This document shows positions 24,504-32,592 of a stretch of DNA of 33,227 nucleotides, in pieces; within the stretch, counting starts at the first letter, position 1; each line of letters starts with the position of its first letter. Made by a program: the position numbers and the translations under genes. Source of the DNA: Bacteroidales bacterium (GTDB lineage: Bacteria; Bacteroidota; Bacteroidia; Bacteroidales; F082); assembly GCA_029933565.1 (NCBI GenBank), contig JAOZNY010000006.1:1-33227 (forward strand). Reading direction: 5' to 3'. The notes beneath the pieces are model-generated. The model was not told where the DNA came from and did no database searches. It worked only from the letters and a program-made list of their open reading frames with translations.

Positions 24504-26762
24504 TTATTCCTCAATAGGAACATCTTCTAAAGTTTCAATCCTTACTGGTTGAGGAATGGTTTTACGAATTGTTAGTTCGTCAACCAAATGACCGGCACCG
24601 GCAAATTTATCGATGATAAATAATACGTAACGGGCATCAACTACAATTGTACGTTGAAGTTTAGGAGCAAAAGCAAGATCGCTGCTCATTGCCTCCCAGT
24701 TCCCATCAAAAGCAAGACCAATTAATTCGCCTTTTCCATTCATAACAGGAGAGCCTGAATTACCACCAGTAATATCATTGTTGGTAAGGAAACAAACCAC
24801 CATTCTACCGTCATCGTTTGCATAAGGGCCATAGTCTTTTGTTTCATAAAGTTCCTTTAATTTAGGAGCAACAATAAATTCATTATTCTCTGAATCTTCT
24901 TTTTCAATTACACCACTTAAGTGAGTTACATAATCGTAGGTAACTGCATCCTGTGGATCATAACTTAAAACCTGACCATAAGTAAATCTCATTGTAGAGT
25001 TAGCATCAGGATAGAAATATCTTTCGGGCTCCATTTCGCGCATTGCCTGCATATAAAGTCTTTTGGCTTTTGACATTGTTGCTCCACCTTTTTTATAGTT
25101 GCCAGAGGCAGTCATAATATTAGCCATAAACTGCTGCATTAAAACAAAACCAGGGTCTTTATTAATAACTTTAAGACTTGGATCTTTTAAAAATGCCTCT
25201 GTTTTTGCTGCATCACTAAACATTGATTTCTCAAAAACATAATCTGCAATAGCGTAAAAATCACCATCGTGCTTTTTATACAGTTCGGTAAGAAGTTCAG
25301 GTTGCATATCAGAAGGAAGTTTTTCGTAATAAAGTTTTGTCATTTCAGCAAAAACATCCCTATCGGTTGCCATATCATAATCTTTAAAATGATCAGCAAT
25401 TCCTTCAATCATTCCCTCAGAAGCCTGAGAAATATTCTCTTCTTTTTTAGCTTTCTTCTTTTTATCCTTTTCTTCTTTAAGTTGCTTTAACATTCCCTGT
25501 AAACCAGAATACTCCTGTGCATAACCAATAATTCCACTTCCTCCTATACCTGTAATACTCGCATAAATTAGAGGCGTTATACCATCTGCCATACTTTTGT
25601 AGGCATCGTCAATATCAGTAATCACATTTCCATACTTTTCTTTTCTGTCAGCATCAGCCTCAACCCATTCCTGAAACTTCTTTTCGTATTCTTTCTTTTG
25701 GCCAACAACGTCTAGTTTTTCAACACCACGGTTTTGCCCAATAAAATATTTCCAACCATTAGCAATTCCTGCATACTGTGAGGCATACTTAATTCTTACG
25801 GCCTGATCGGCATCCATATGTTTTTTCCATGTTTCAAGTTTTTTTCCAAAAACCTCAATTAACGGAGGAAAATAATATTCTGTTTTAAAGTTAAGTCCTT
25901 CGGCTGTTAAATACCTTTCGGTACTTCCGGGAAAACCCCAAATCATTGCAAAGTCATTTTCTTTAACACCATCCAACGAAACAGGTAAGTGATGTTTAGG
26001 TACCATTGGAATATTTTCTTCTGAGTATTCAGCAGGACTTCCGTCAGGTGCTGTGTAAACTCTAAAAATTGAAAAGTCACCGGTATGACGAGGCCACATC
26101 CAGTTATCGGTATCGCCACCATATTTTCCAATTGACGATGGTGGGGCACCTACCAAACGAACATCCTTAAAAACTTGATAAACAAATAAATAATACTCAT
26201 TTCCATCAAAAAAACTTTTAACCACAACATTATACTTTCCATCTTCTGCAGCAGCCTTTTTCAGGCGGGAAGTAATTTCTTTGATAGCCGATTTACGATC
26301 TGAACCCTCAAGGGTGTCGCTAATCATTGGAAGAATACTATCGGTAACATCATCCATCCTAACAAGAAACGAAGCGGTAAGCCCTTCATTGGGCAATTCT
26401 TCTTCTTTGCTCATTGCCCAAAAGCCATCGGCAAGATAATCGTGCTCAACAGTAGAGTGCTTTTGAATGGCGTCGAACCCACAGTGATGGTTGGTAAACA
26501 ACAGTCCTTGTGATGAAACTATTTCACCGGTACAAAAATAGCCACTAGGCTTAGGGTCGTTTGATAAACCAACAATGGCATCTTTCAAACTTGAACTATT
26601 AATACTATAAATTTCTTCGGGTGTTAACTGTAAGCCCTTTTTCTGCATATCCACATAATTCAATCTGTCGATAAACATGGGAAGCCACATCCCTTCGTCT
26701 GCTTTTAGTTTCATTCCTGAGAATAAAATCAAAGCAACAATTACATAAGTAAATCTCTTCAT
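24504..26762 (-). CDS. dpp7: S46 dipeptidyl-peptidase, DPP7-type
   Basis: A 752-residue secreted serine peptidase of the DPP7/DPP11 family, releasing dipeptides from peptide N-termini in the periplasm. A signal peptide covers residues 1-21 (MKRFTYVIVALILFSGMKLKA, then DEGMW). The triad is visible: His in LFTNHHCGFD, Asp in TDNWMWPRHTGDFS, Ser in ITGGNSGSPV. Eighteen residues after the Ser, FDGNWE has Gly where DPP11 enzymes have Arg, pointing to hydrophobic P1 preference as in DPP7; this comes from counting against the known Gly/Arg673 rule. A lysine-rich insertion (KEEKDKKKKAKKEE) is in the helical domain. Full length. Confidence 0.93.
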   Translation of the reverse strand: MKRFTYVIVALILFSGMKLKADEGMWLPMFIDRLNYVDMQKKGLQLTPEEIYSINSSSLKDAIVGLSNDPKPSGYFCTGEIVSSQGLLFTNHHCGFDAIQKHSTVEHDYLADGFWAMSKEEELPNEGLTASFLVRMDDVTDSILPMISDTLEGSDRKSAIKEITSRLKKAAAEDGKYNVVVKSFFDGNEYYLFVYQVFKDVRLVGAPPSSIGKYGGDTDNWMWPRHTGDFSIFRVYTAPDGSPAEYSEENIPMVPKHHLPVSLDGVKENDFAMIWGFPGSTERYLTAEGLNFKTEYYFPPLIEVFGKKLETWKKHMDADQAVRIKYASQYAGIANGWKYFIGQNRGVEKLDVVGQKKEYEKKFQEWVEADADRKEKYGNVITDIDDAYKSMADGITPLIYASITGIGGSGIIGYAQEYSGLQGMLKQLKEEKDKKKKAKKEENISQASEGMIEGIADHFKDYDMATDRDVFAEMTKLYYEKLPSDMQPELLTELYKKHDGDFYAIADYVFEKSMFSDAAKTEAFLKDPSLKVINKDPGFVLMQQFMANIMTASGNYKKGGATMSKAKRLYMQAMREMEPERYFYPDANSTMRFTYGQVLSYDPQDAVTYDYVTHLSGVIEKEDSENNEFIVAPKLKELYETKDYGPYANDDGRMVVCFLTNNDITGGNSGSPVMNGKGELIGLAFDGNWEAMSSDLAFAPKLQRTIVVDARYVLFIIDKFAGAGHLVDELTIRKTIPQPVRIETLEDVPIEE

Positions 26763-27118
26763 TATTTCGGTTTTTTGTATTTAAATAATCTTTTCAAATG
26801 TACATAAATTATACCAGCAAGTATAATGTGTTGATATTTACTTTTTTACTGAGTTTCAAATTTGGAAATAAATTCACAATTGTTCACAATTGAACATGCC
26901 ATTTTAATTTCGGACAAAATATGATTTTAAAAAATCTTAAAAAAATAACGTTTGATTGAGATGTCCATAAACGGAGATACTTAAACTATTATTATGTAAA
27001 ATAGCATTTACAGATAAGGGCTTAACAACTATTATTTTCATAACCTGTACATTATAATGGCGGTATAATTATTGCTAAACAACACCATTATCTTTAACTA
27101 ATTTCTAACAAACACATA
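26763..27118. other. Intergenic region with peptidase promoter and a small direct repeat
   Basis: This 356-base gap between divergent genes holds TACATTTG on the minus strand (26802-26795), a -7 element for the S46 peptidase; two tandem copies of TTCACAATTG (26873-26892) followed by AAC; and TATCTTTA at about 27089-27096, a near-consensus -7 for the plus-strand secreted protein. No gene or RNA is seen. Confidence 0.5.
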
Positions 27119-27814
27119 ATGAAAATGAAAAAATTAATTTTACTTTTTACGATTGGGCTTTTTGCCACTTTAACATTTGGACAGGATTTATATTTAGGTT
27201 CCGCTGCCCCGGAAAACTATATTTCACCTGATGAAAACCCAATAGTTCTTGATGGAGACAGAAGTTTACCATGCCTTGCATGTTCTATTCCTGAAGGAGA
27301 AGCAGATATTCAAGATAACGAAGAAGATGTAGTTAATGGTGGGTGCAACACTAATCCTCCTTTATTTATTGACGTAAACCCTGGTGATGTTTACTGTGGT
27401 CGAACTAATACTTACAACAATGGTAGTTCGAGAGACACCGATTGGTACAGACTGATTCTTACAGAAACCAAGACTATGTATTTAACAGGTTCCGGTGATT
27501 GTGATTTAAATCTTTTTATTCTTTCAACTGACGATAATTGTAATGCTTCTGTTGTGGCAAATGTAACTGCCCCTGCCGGAGTTGATTCACAAACATCTTA
27601 TGTTTGTACTCCAGGTACATGGTATTTTTGGGTAGGATCTCCGACGTTTTCGGGAGTGGACAATGGTGCCGACTATCAAATAGTAATAACAGAAGGTCCT
27701 CCAACTGATCCATGGTGCGCTTCAGAAATCCCTGTTTCAAACTGGGCAATTTACTTAAGTATATTCCTAATGCTAATTTTCTCTGCTTTTTATTTCAGAA
27801 GAAGGCTGGCTTAA
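27119..27814 (+). CDS. Secreted domain protein with C-terminal sorting tail
   Basis: A 231-residue exported protein. Signal peptide: about residues 1-22 (KKLILLFTIGLFATLTFGQ). The body has a cysteine-containing beta-sandwich: EGEADIQDNEEDVVNGGCN, then CGRTNTYNNGSSRDTDWY, a pattern from memory common in pre-peptidase C-terminal-like (PPC) domains of Bacteroidota and Planctomycetes. The end, PVSNWAIYLSIFLMLIFSAF then YFRRRLA, is a short motif, one hydrophobic helix and a basic end, the layout of PEP-/IPTL-CTERM sorting tails cut by exosortase-type enzymes. No exosortase gene is in the window. Function unknown. Confidence 0.8.
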   Translation: MKMKKLILLFTIGLFATLTFGQDLYLGSAAPENYISPDENPIVLDGDRSLPCLACSIPEGEADIQDNEEDVVNGGCNTNPPLFIDVNPGDVYCGRTNTYNNGSSRDTDWYRLILTETKTMYLTGSGDCDLNLFILSTDDNCNASVVANVTAPAGVDSQTSYVCTPGTWYFWVGSPTFSGVDNGADYQIVITEGPPTDPWCASEIPVSNWAIYLSIFLMLIFSAFYFRRRLA

Positions 27815-27874
27815 AAATATAATTGATAATTAACCGCTGATTAAAAATTCTTCTTCGTTTAAGACGGATTAGAA

Positions 27875-27920
27875 TAAAAACAAAAAAGCGACTTCAAATG
27901 AAGTCGCTTTTTTGTTTTTA
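27875..27920. terminator. Very long perfect bidirectional terminator
   Basis: AAAAAGCGACTTCA-aa-TGAAGTCGCTTTTT forms the core, and the perfect stem runs 22 pairs from 27875 to 27920 with A-runs on the left and T-runs on the right. It serves the plus-strand secreted-protein gene and could also end transcripts coming from the right. Confidence 0.9.
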
Positions 27921-27930
27921 CTAATTTTTC

Positions 27931-28099
27931 TAATGAAACTCCTCGCATCAAGTTGATGAAATATTTCAATCGAATTTTGTTTTTTTTACATCGTGCATCA
28001 ATATGCAGGGAATAAAACCCATGAGATCCCTCGGCTATCGCTCGGGATTAGTTCGGCTAAATGATTTTGAAAAACAAAATCATAGTCTCACTTATTTAA
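27931..28099. repeat. Structured dispersed repeat, copy 2
   Basis: This is the partner of the repeat at 722-886. Its right end, ATTTAA, runs into the last codons of the M49-like peptidase gene (stop at 28092-28094), so the element supplies the gene's stop and 3' UTR. The outer arms here read CTCGCAT (27942-27948) and ATGCAGGG (28003-28010), changed on both sides relative to copy 1. Confidence 0.75.
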
Positions 28100-29732
28100 G
28101 ACCCAGCATTTTAGGTCCCTGTTTGAAATAAATATCAACAGGAATACCTGCGTCGTTTACCCTTTGAAGGTCGTCTTTTAACTGATCTTTAATTATTCCA
28201 TCTTTCTCTATCCATGCTTTTGCTGCCTCGTAATCTCCATCACCCTGCATTTTTAAAATCTTTTGTGTTAAATCAGCTGCTGCAATTTTCATTTTATCTA
28301 TGTCGGTGGTGTAAGTACCATCTTCGTTACGGACAAAAGCACCTTTTTCCATAAAATAATTAAATCTTAACATATTTGCCATTCCGTGTGCACTTGATGC
28401 GCCAAAACGAACAGAACGGAAAATACCGGCCATAAAAGTAACATAGTTGTCCATGAGGTCGGTATCGTTAAACTCACCCATTTTGTTGAGTTTGGTAACC
28501 AGAAATAAACCAAGAATATCGGCTTTGCCTTCCTCAATGGCTGAATACTTTTCCTTTAGTGCTTTACGTGCTGAGCCTTTTCCATTAATGGTATTTTTTA
28601 TTCCTAAACCATGAGCCACTTCGTGAAACATGGTGTTTGAGAAAAACGCATCAAAAGTGATGTGTTTCCTTTGATCTTTGGCAATTAAAACATCGGCAAT
28701 GGGAACAAGGATATTATCAAATTTAGCACGCATGGCATTTTTCAACTGTAACTTTCGAGTTCCTTTTTGTAACTGAACTCTTTCATCATTTGGTAAATTG
28801 ATGGCAATGGTCTTGCCGGCCATATTACAGTCGCCTGCATAGTAAATCACATCGTAGGCGTTGAGGTCAACATCTGAACCTGGTGTTTCTGCTTTGTAGG
28901 CATCTTCAACGGGCAATTCCTTTTGAAGTTGAGGGAGGAAGGCTGCGTATTTAGAGAGTCTGTCGCTCCACACAACATCTTTAACCAAAACAAACGATTC
29001 GTGAGCGGCTTTGTAGCCAAACAACCCATCAGTATAATTTTCAATGGGACCCACAACAATGTCCACAAGATTGTTTTTCATGCTCAGCCATGCCATATCA
29101 CTTTCAAAATAATCATCGGTAAGCAGAGCCTTAGAACGTAATGTTAAATAATTGGCAAAATCTTTATCATCGGCAAAGGAGGCCGCCTCCAGCAGTAAGC
29201 CTGCTGCTTTTTCTACATGTGACTTAAAGGCATCGTGATACCAAACGATGGTAAGTTTTCCTTCGTCGTTACGTTTAACAAGTGTGTAAAGGTTAGTTTT
29301 GTCGGGATTGTCCCAGGCTTCAAATTCCTCAACAGTCATGTCGTGGGGATAGAATTGTGCCCCAGCCGGCTTCTTTTCATAACCATCAATAAAAGGCGCA
29401 AGGTTGTTTAATTCGTCCCAAGGACCGTAATTAATCTCAGCATAACGACGAATATTGTTGTCATCTATTCCCGATAAAAAATCTTGTTTGTCCCCAATAT
29501 TTTCCAACCAGAATATTTCTTCCATCACATCAGCAGCCTGGAATAGTTTCTTTAGCATTTCCCTTTGATTGTCACTTAAGTGAGAAATATCGGTTGTAAG
29601 TTTTACCTCAGCATATTTTGCCATTTTATAAGTGGTTTTTTCTTTGTTTTCTGAGGTCTTTTTTTCTGCGTTATCGCATGAAGTCAATATCATTGAAAAC
29701 ATCATTACGAAAAGTAAACTATATTTAATCAT
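28092..29732 (-). CDS. M49-like (DPP III-related) lipoprotein metallopeptidase
   Basis: A 546-residue zinc peptidase. MFSMILTSC is a lipobox (Cys about 19), so it is a lipoprotein. HEVAHGLG at about residue 369 is a zinc site with the ordinary HEXXH spacing instead of the HEXXGH of classical DPP III. YSAIEEGKADILG gives the third ligand and FRSVRFGASSAHGMANMLRFNY a family block. These resemble the M49-like half of plant NUDT3-type proteins rather than the longer bacterial DPP III (about 675 aa). Peptide substrate is inferred. A TACCTTCG -7-like element is at 29780-29773. The stop codon lies inside the dispersed repeat. Confidence 0.85.
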   Translation of the reverse strand: MIKYSLLFVMMFSMILTSCDNAEKKTSENKEKTTYKMAKYAEVKLTTDISHLSDNQREMLKKLFQAADVMEEIFWLENIGDKQDFLSGIDDNNIRRYAEINYGPWDELNNLAPFIDGYEKKPAGAQFYPHDMTVEEFEAWDNPDKTNLYTLVKRNDEGKLTIVWYHDAFKSHVEKAAGLLLEAASFADDKDFANYLTLRSKALLTDDYFESDMAWLSMKNNLVDIVVGPIENYTDGLFGYKAAHESFVLVKDVVWSDRLSKYAAFLPQLQKELPVEDAYKAETPGSDVDLNAYDVIYYAGDCNMAGKTIAINLPNDERVQLQKGTRKLQLKNAMRAKFDNILVPIADVLIAKDQRKHITFDAFFSNTMFHEVAHGLGIKNTINGKGSARKALKEKYSAIEEGKADILGLFLVTKLNKMGEFNDTDLMDNYVTFMAGIFRSVRFGASSAHGMANMLRFNYFMEKGAFVRNEDGTYTTDIDKMKIAAADLTQKILKMQGDGDYEAAKAWIEKDGIIKDQLKDDLQRVNDAGIPVDIYFKQGPKMLGLK

Positions 29733-29772
29733 TTTATTAATTTTTTATCCAAAAAACGGATGGTTTGAAGTG

Positions 29773-29780
29773 CGAAGGTA
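29773..29780 (-). promoter_or_regulatory. Possible -7 element of the M49-like gene
   Basis: TACCTTCG on the minus strand differs by one base from TAnnTTTG and lies about 40 bases before the start codon. Confidence 0.4.
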
Positions 29781-29900
29781 AGAGTTTTAGACGCAGATTG
29801 CGCAGATATTTTATGATTTAGTTTTATGTGAAGACACTATTATTATTTGATTTTTAGTATTGGGATGATTGATTATTTGTTTGAAAAATGAGTTGCCATT

Positions 29901-31022
29901 TTATAAAAGAAACTCCTCCAAATTATATGGGCTTATGGTTTCGAAATAAGCAACTTGATAAGCTTTACTAAAAGTAAGTGGTATTTTTCCAGACTTTCGT
30001 GGATTTACTTTAAACTCAAAAACACTATATTGCCCATCCATTTCCTCAATAAGGTCTATTTCTTGTTGTTGTCGTGTCCTCCAAAAATAATGGCTTCCAT
30101 AAAACCCATCGTAGGAAGTTTTTTTTATTCTTTCGCTAATAATAAAATTTTCCCATAAAGCACCTTTATCTGTGCGTTTTTCCCAAGGAAGAAAATTACC
30201 AATTAAAGCATTGCGGATGCCATTATCGTGAAAGAATATTTTCTTGCCTTTTTTTATTTCGTTTCTAGTATTGCCACTAAGGGCATTAAGCCTGAAAATA
30301 ATAAAGGCTTTTTCAAGCAAATCAATATACCTTTCTACGGTTTCTTTATCAACTCCAACATTTCTGCTTAACTCAAGAAATGAAACCTCACTTCCTACCT
30401 GATGTGCCAGTAGTTTAAGTATTTTATCCAAAACAACGGGCTTCTTAATTTGTCCGAACGACAGAATGTCTTTGTATAAATAACTTCCTGCAAGATTTTT
30501 AAGCAGTTTTATTTCCTGTCCCTGACTAGTTACTATTTCAGGGTAATAACCATAAATCAATCGGGTGTTTAGCATTCGTTTTTCGGTAATTAACCCATGA
30601 TGGTTAACCATTTCCTGAAAAGATAAAGGAAATAAAATATATTCGAACTTCCTTCCGGTAAGAGGTTCGTTAATTGTATTTGCCAATTCAAGTGCTGAGG
30701 AACCGGAAACAAAAAGCCGCTTATCGCTTAAGTAATCAGTAATCAATTTCATTACTATTCCAATATTTGGTATCATTTGCGCTTCGTCGATAACAATGCT
30801 GTTGTAATTAGAAAACAGTTGGGTGAGTTGTAATGAATTTGTCCCTGTTAATAAATCCTTAGTGTCGGGTTCGTCACCATTCAAAAAAACCACTTTATCC
30901 TTTTTGCTGAACAAATTGTTCAATAGGGTTGTTTTGCCTACTTGTCGGGCTCCTAAAATTACAATTGCCTTTTTTTTATTGGTCTCTGATTTTATTAAAT
31001 GGATAATATTTCTTTCAATCAT
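29901..31022 (-). CDS. AAA ATPase with DUF4143 domain (first of two)
   Basis: A 373-residue protein. Walker A GARQVGKTTLL (about 24-34), Walker B SIVIDEAQMIP (about 74-84), and sensor-like FVSGSSALEL. DUF4143 begins near PLSFQEMV. Near the C-terminus EIDLIEEMDGQYSVFEFKV keeps a PD-(D/E)xK nuclease-like signature (Asp, then E-x-K). Such proteins are very common in Bacteroidota, with no settled function; roles in defence, TA-like systems or DNA processing have been suggested. Distant paralogue of the next gene. Its promoter carries a triple palindrome array, and its mRNA may be nearly leaderless. The C-terminus is short. Confidence 0.85.
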   Translation of the reverse strand: MIERNIIHLIKSETNKKKAIVILGARQVGKTTLLNNLFSKKDKVVFLNGDEPDTKDLLTGTNSLQLTQLFSNYNSIVIDEAQMIPNIGIVMKLITDYLSDKRLFVSGSSALELANTINEPLTGRKFEYILFPLSFQEMVNHHGLITEKRMLNTRLIYGYYPEIVTSQGQEIKLLKNLAGSYLYKDILSFGQIKKPVVLDKILKLLAHQVGSEVSFLELSRNVGVDKETVERYIDLLEKAFIIFRLNALSGNTRNEIKKGKKIFFHDNGIRNALIGNFLPWEKRTDKGALWENFIISERIKKTSYDGFYGSHYFWRTRQQQEIDLIEEMDGQYSVFEFKVNPRKSGKIPLTFSKAYQVAYFETISPYNLEEFLL

Positions 31023-31029
31023 AACTTTG

Positions 31030-31125
31030 CAAATATAATAAATTTCGTATTGAAACGAAAAATGTTATGCTTATTTTCGTATTAAAACGAAAAATGTTAT
31101 GCCTTATTTCGTATTAAAACGAGAA
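31030..31125 (-). promoter_or_regulatory. Promoter with triple palindromic repeat (first ATPase)
   Basis: TTTCGT-attraa-ACGAAA occurs at 31043 and 31075, and with one inserted base at 31107, an exact 32-bp period with spacer AAATGTTATGC between copies. The -7 element TATATTTG is at 31037-31030 on the minus strand; the nearest palindrome fills the space between it and the expected -33 box. Only seven bases separate the -7 element from the ATG. A repressor-operator array is likely, perhaps autoregulatory. Confidence 0.7.
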
Positions 31126-31128
31126 ATA

Positions 31129-32433
31129 TTATTGTTGTGATGCAAGAAATGAGGCATAATAAATTGGAATAAATTCAAGTTTTTGGGTTTTCAATTTTCC
31201 TAATTCGCCATGAGAAAGAACGTAGGCGTTTTTAATATCGGCAAATTGATTCAATAATAGGTGCAGGCTTTTTAAACTTCCTGAACTACCACTTTTTACT
31301 TCAACGGGAATTATTTCGTTGTTTACGGCCAACAAATAATCAACTTCAGCACTACTGCTTTTCGATTGCCTTGCCCAATAATAAAGATTCTTCTGTCCGG
31401 CAGCCAAAAATTCCTGACCAACAAACTGCTCTGCCATCGCCCCTTGAAATACTGTATTAATATTATGTTTTATTTCCAGAAAACTATTGCTCAATCCGTT
31501 AAGATGAGCCATTAACCCAATGTCCAAAAAAACAGATTTGAATTTCTTTTCGTTTGCACCTGCTTCAAGAGGAAGGCCGGAAGGGCTTGTTGCCTTTATT
31601 TTACGGAGCAACCGGGCATTGGTAAGTGCGTTGAAAGCACTTTTTATTGTTGGGTTAGTAAAGCCACTTGCCAATTGCGAATACTTAATTTGTTTACCGG
31701 TAGATTTGGCGGCAGACGACAAAACTGTGTTCAGGCATTCAGTATTTACAGCAGGGGAGTATTTTGAAAAATCTTGAGCGTAAGTATAAAGTAAATCGGA
31801 ATGTATTTCGAATACCTCTGAAATTCTCCCCCCATTACTAAAATGTTTGACTGCTTCGGGCATACCTCCGACAAAAAAATAGGTAAACACATCCTCCAAA
31901 ATTGTTTGATGGATGATTGCCGAAAGTTGTTTGGGTTGTGAATTTATTATTTCATTCACCTGCTCTTTTCCATTTGCCCTTAAAAACTCAGAAAAACTCA
32001 TGGGTAACATTTCCTGGGTTTGAACCCTGCCCACAGGAAAGGGAATATTATTGAGTGTGAATTCAAGTAGCGAACCGGCTGCAATTACGTGAATTTCGGA
32101 TAGTTGTTCATAAAAATACCGTAATGACATTATTGCATTTGGACAGTTCTGTATTTCATCGAAAAATAAAAGGTCGTGTTCAGAATTGATTTTACTATTA
32201 AGCAAAACTTCCAGTTCGCCAATAATTCTACCAGCGTCTAAATCTTGCTCAAAGATGCCCTTCCATTTTGGGTTTTTCTCAAAGTTTACCTGATGTACTT
32301 TTCCTTTGTACTGTTTACCGAATTCCAGAATGCTGTAAGTTTTACCTACTTGCCTGGCTCCTCTAATTATCAAAGGTTTACGATGATCGGAGTTTTTCCA
32401 TTGTATTAATTTGTCCTGAATATCCCTCTCCAT
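31129..32433 (-). CDS. AAA ATPase with DUF4143 domain (second of two)
   Basis: A 434-residue protein of the same family. Walker A IRGARQVGKTYSILEF (about 23-38), Walker B LLFFDEIQNCP, VIAAGSLLEFTL as the sensor segment, then DUF4143 from PMSFSEFLRANG. The nuclease-like signature is EVDYLLAVNNEIIPVEVKSG (Asp, then E-x-K-S). It differs from the neighbour in length and sequence, so this is not a recent duplication. Its own promoter carries a different 33-bp repeat. The two genes are on the same strand but separately promoted. Confidence 0.88.
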   Translation of the reverse strand: MERDIQDKLIQWKNSDHRKPLIIRGARQVGKTYSILEFGKQYKGKVHQVNFEKNPKWKGIFEQDLDAGRIIGELEVLLNSKINSEHDLLFFDEIQNCPNAIMSLRYFYEQLSEIHVIAAGSLLEFTLNNIPFPVGRVQTQEMLPMSFSEFLRANGKEQVNEIINSQPKQLSAIIHQTILEDVFTYFFVGGMPEAVKHFSNGGRISEVFEIHSDLLYTYAQDFSKYSPAVNTECLNTVLSSAAKSTGKQIKYSQLASGFTNPTIKSAFNALTNARLLRKIKATSPSGLPLEAGANEKKFKSVFLDIGLMAHLNGLSNSFLEIKHNINTVFQGAMAEQFVGQEFLAAGQKNLYYWARQSKSSSAEVDYLLAVNNEIIPVEVKSGSSGSLKSLHLLLNQFADIKNAYVLSHGELGKLKTQKLEFIPIYYASFLASQQ

Positions 32434-32450
32434 CTCAATTGTTTTTTGAG

Positions 32451-32550
32451 CAAAGATAGTCTATTTACTTTAAAAACACAAGGGTCTTTTTAAAATGATA
32501 CTTTAAAAACACAAGGGTCTTTTTAAAATGATACTTTAAAAAGGAAGGGG
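32451..32550 (-). promoter_or_regulatory. Promoter with 33-bp tandem repeat (second ATPase)
   Basis: The unit TACTTTAAAAACACAAGGGT continuing to TTTTTAAAATGA begins at 32466 and 32499, with a partial third at 32532; the period is 33. Each unit has inverted ends, TTTAAAAA and TTTTTAAA. The promoter TTG (32481-32479), N20, TATCTTTG (32458-32451) on the minus strand has its -33 box inside the first unit. The leader is about 12 bases. Confidence 0.75.
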
Positions 32551-32592
32551 TGATACATTAACATTATCAAATATATAAAAAAATTTCTATCG

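Noticed and set aside
31030-31125. CRISPR-like array
   Set aside because: The 32-bp period comes from nearly identical whole units, not repeats with distinct spacers, and no cas genes are present.
32466-32545. CRISPR-like array or att site
   Set aside because: The tandem units have no spacers, no integrase is nearby, and the units coincide with promoter elements.
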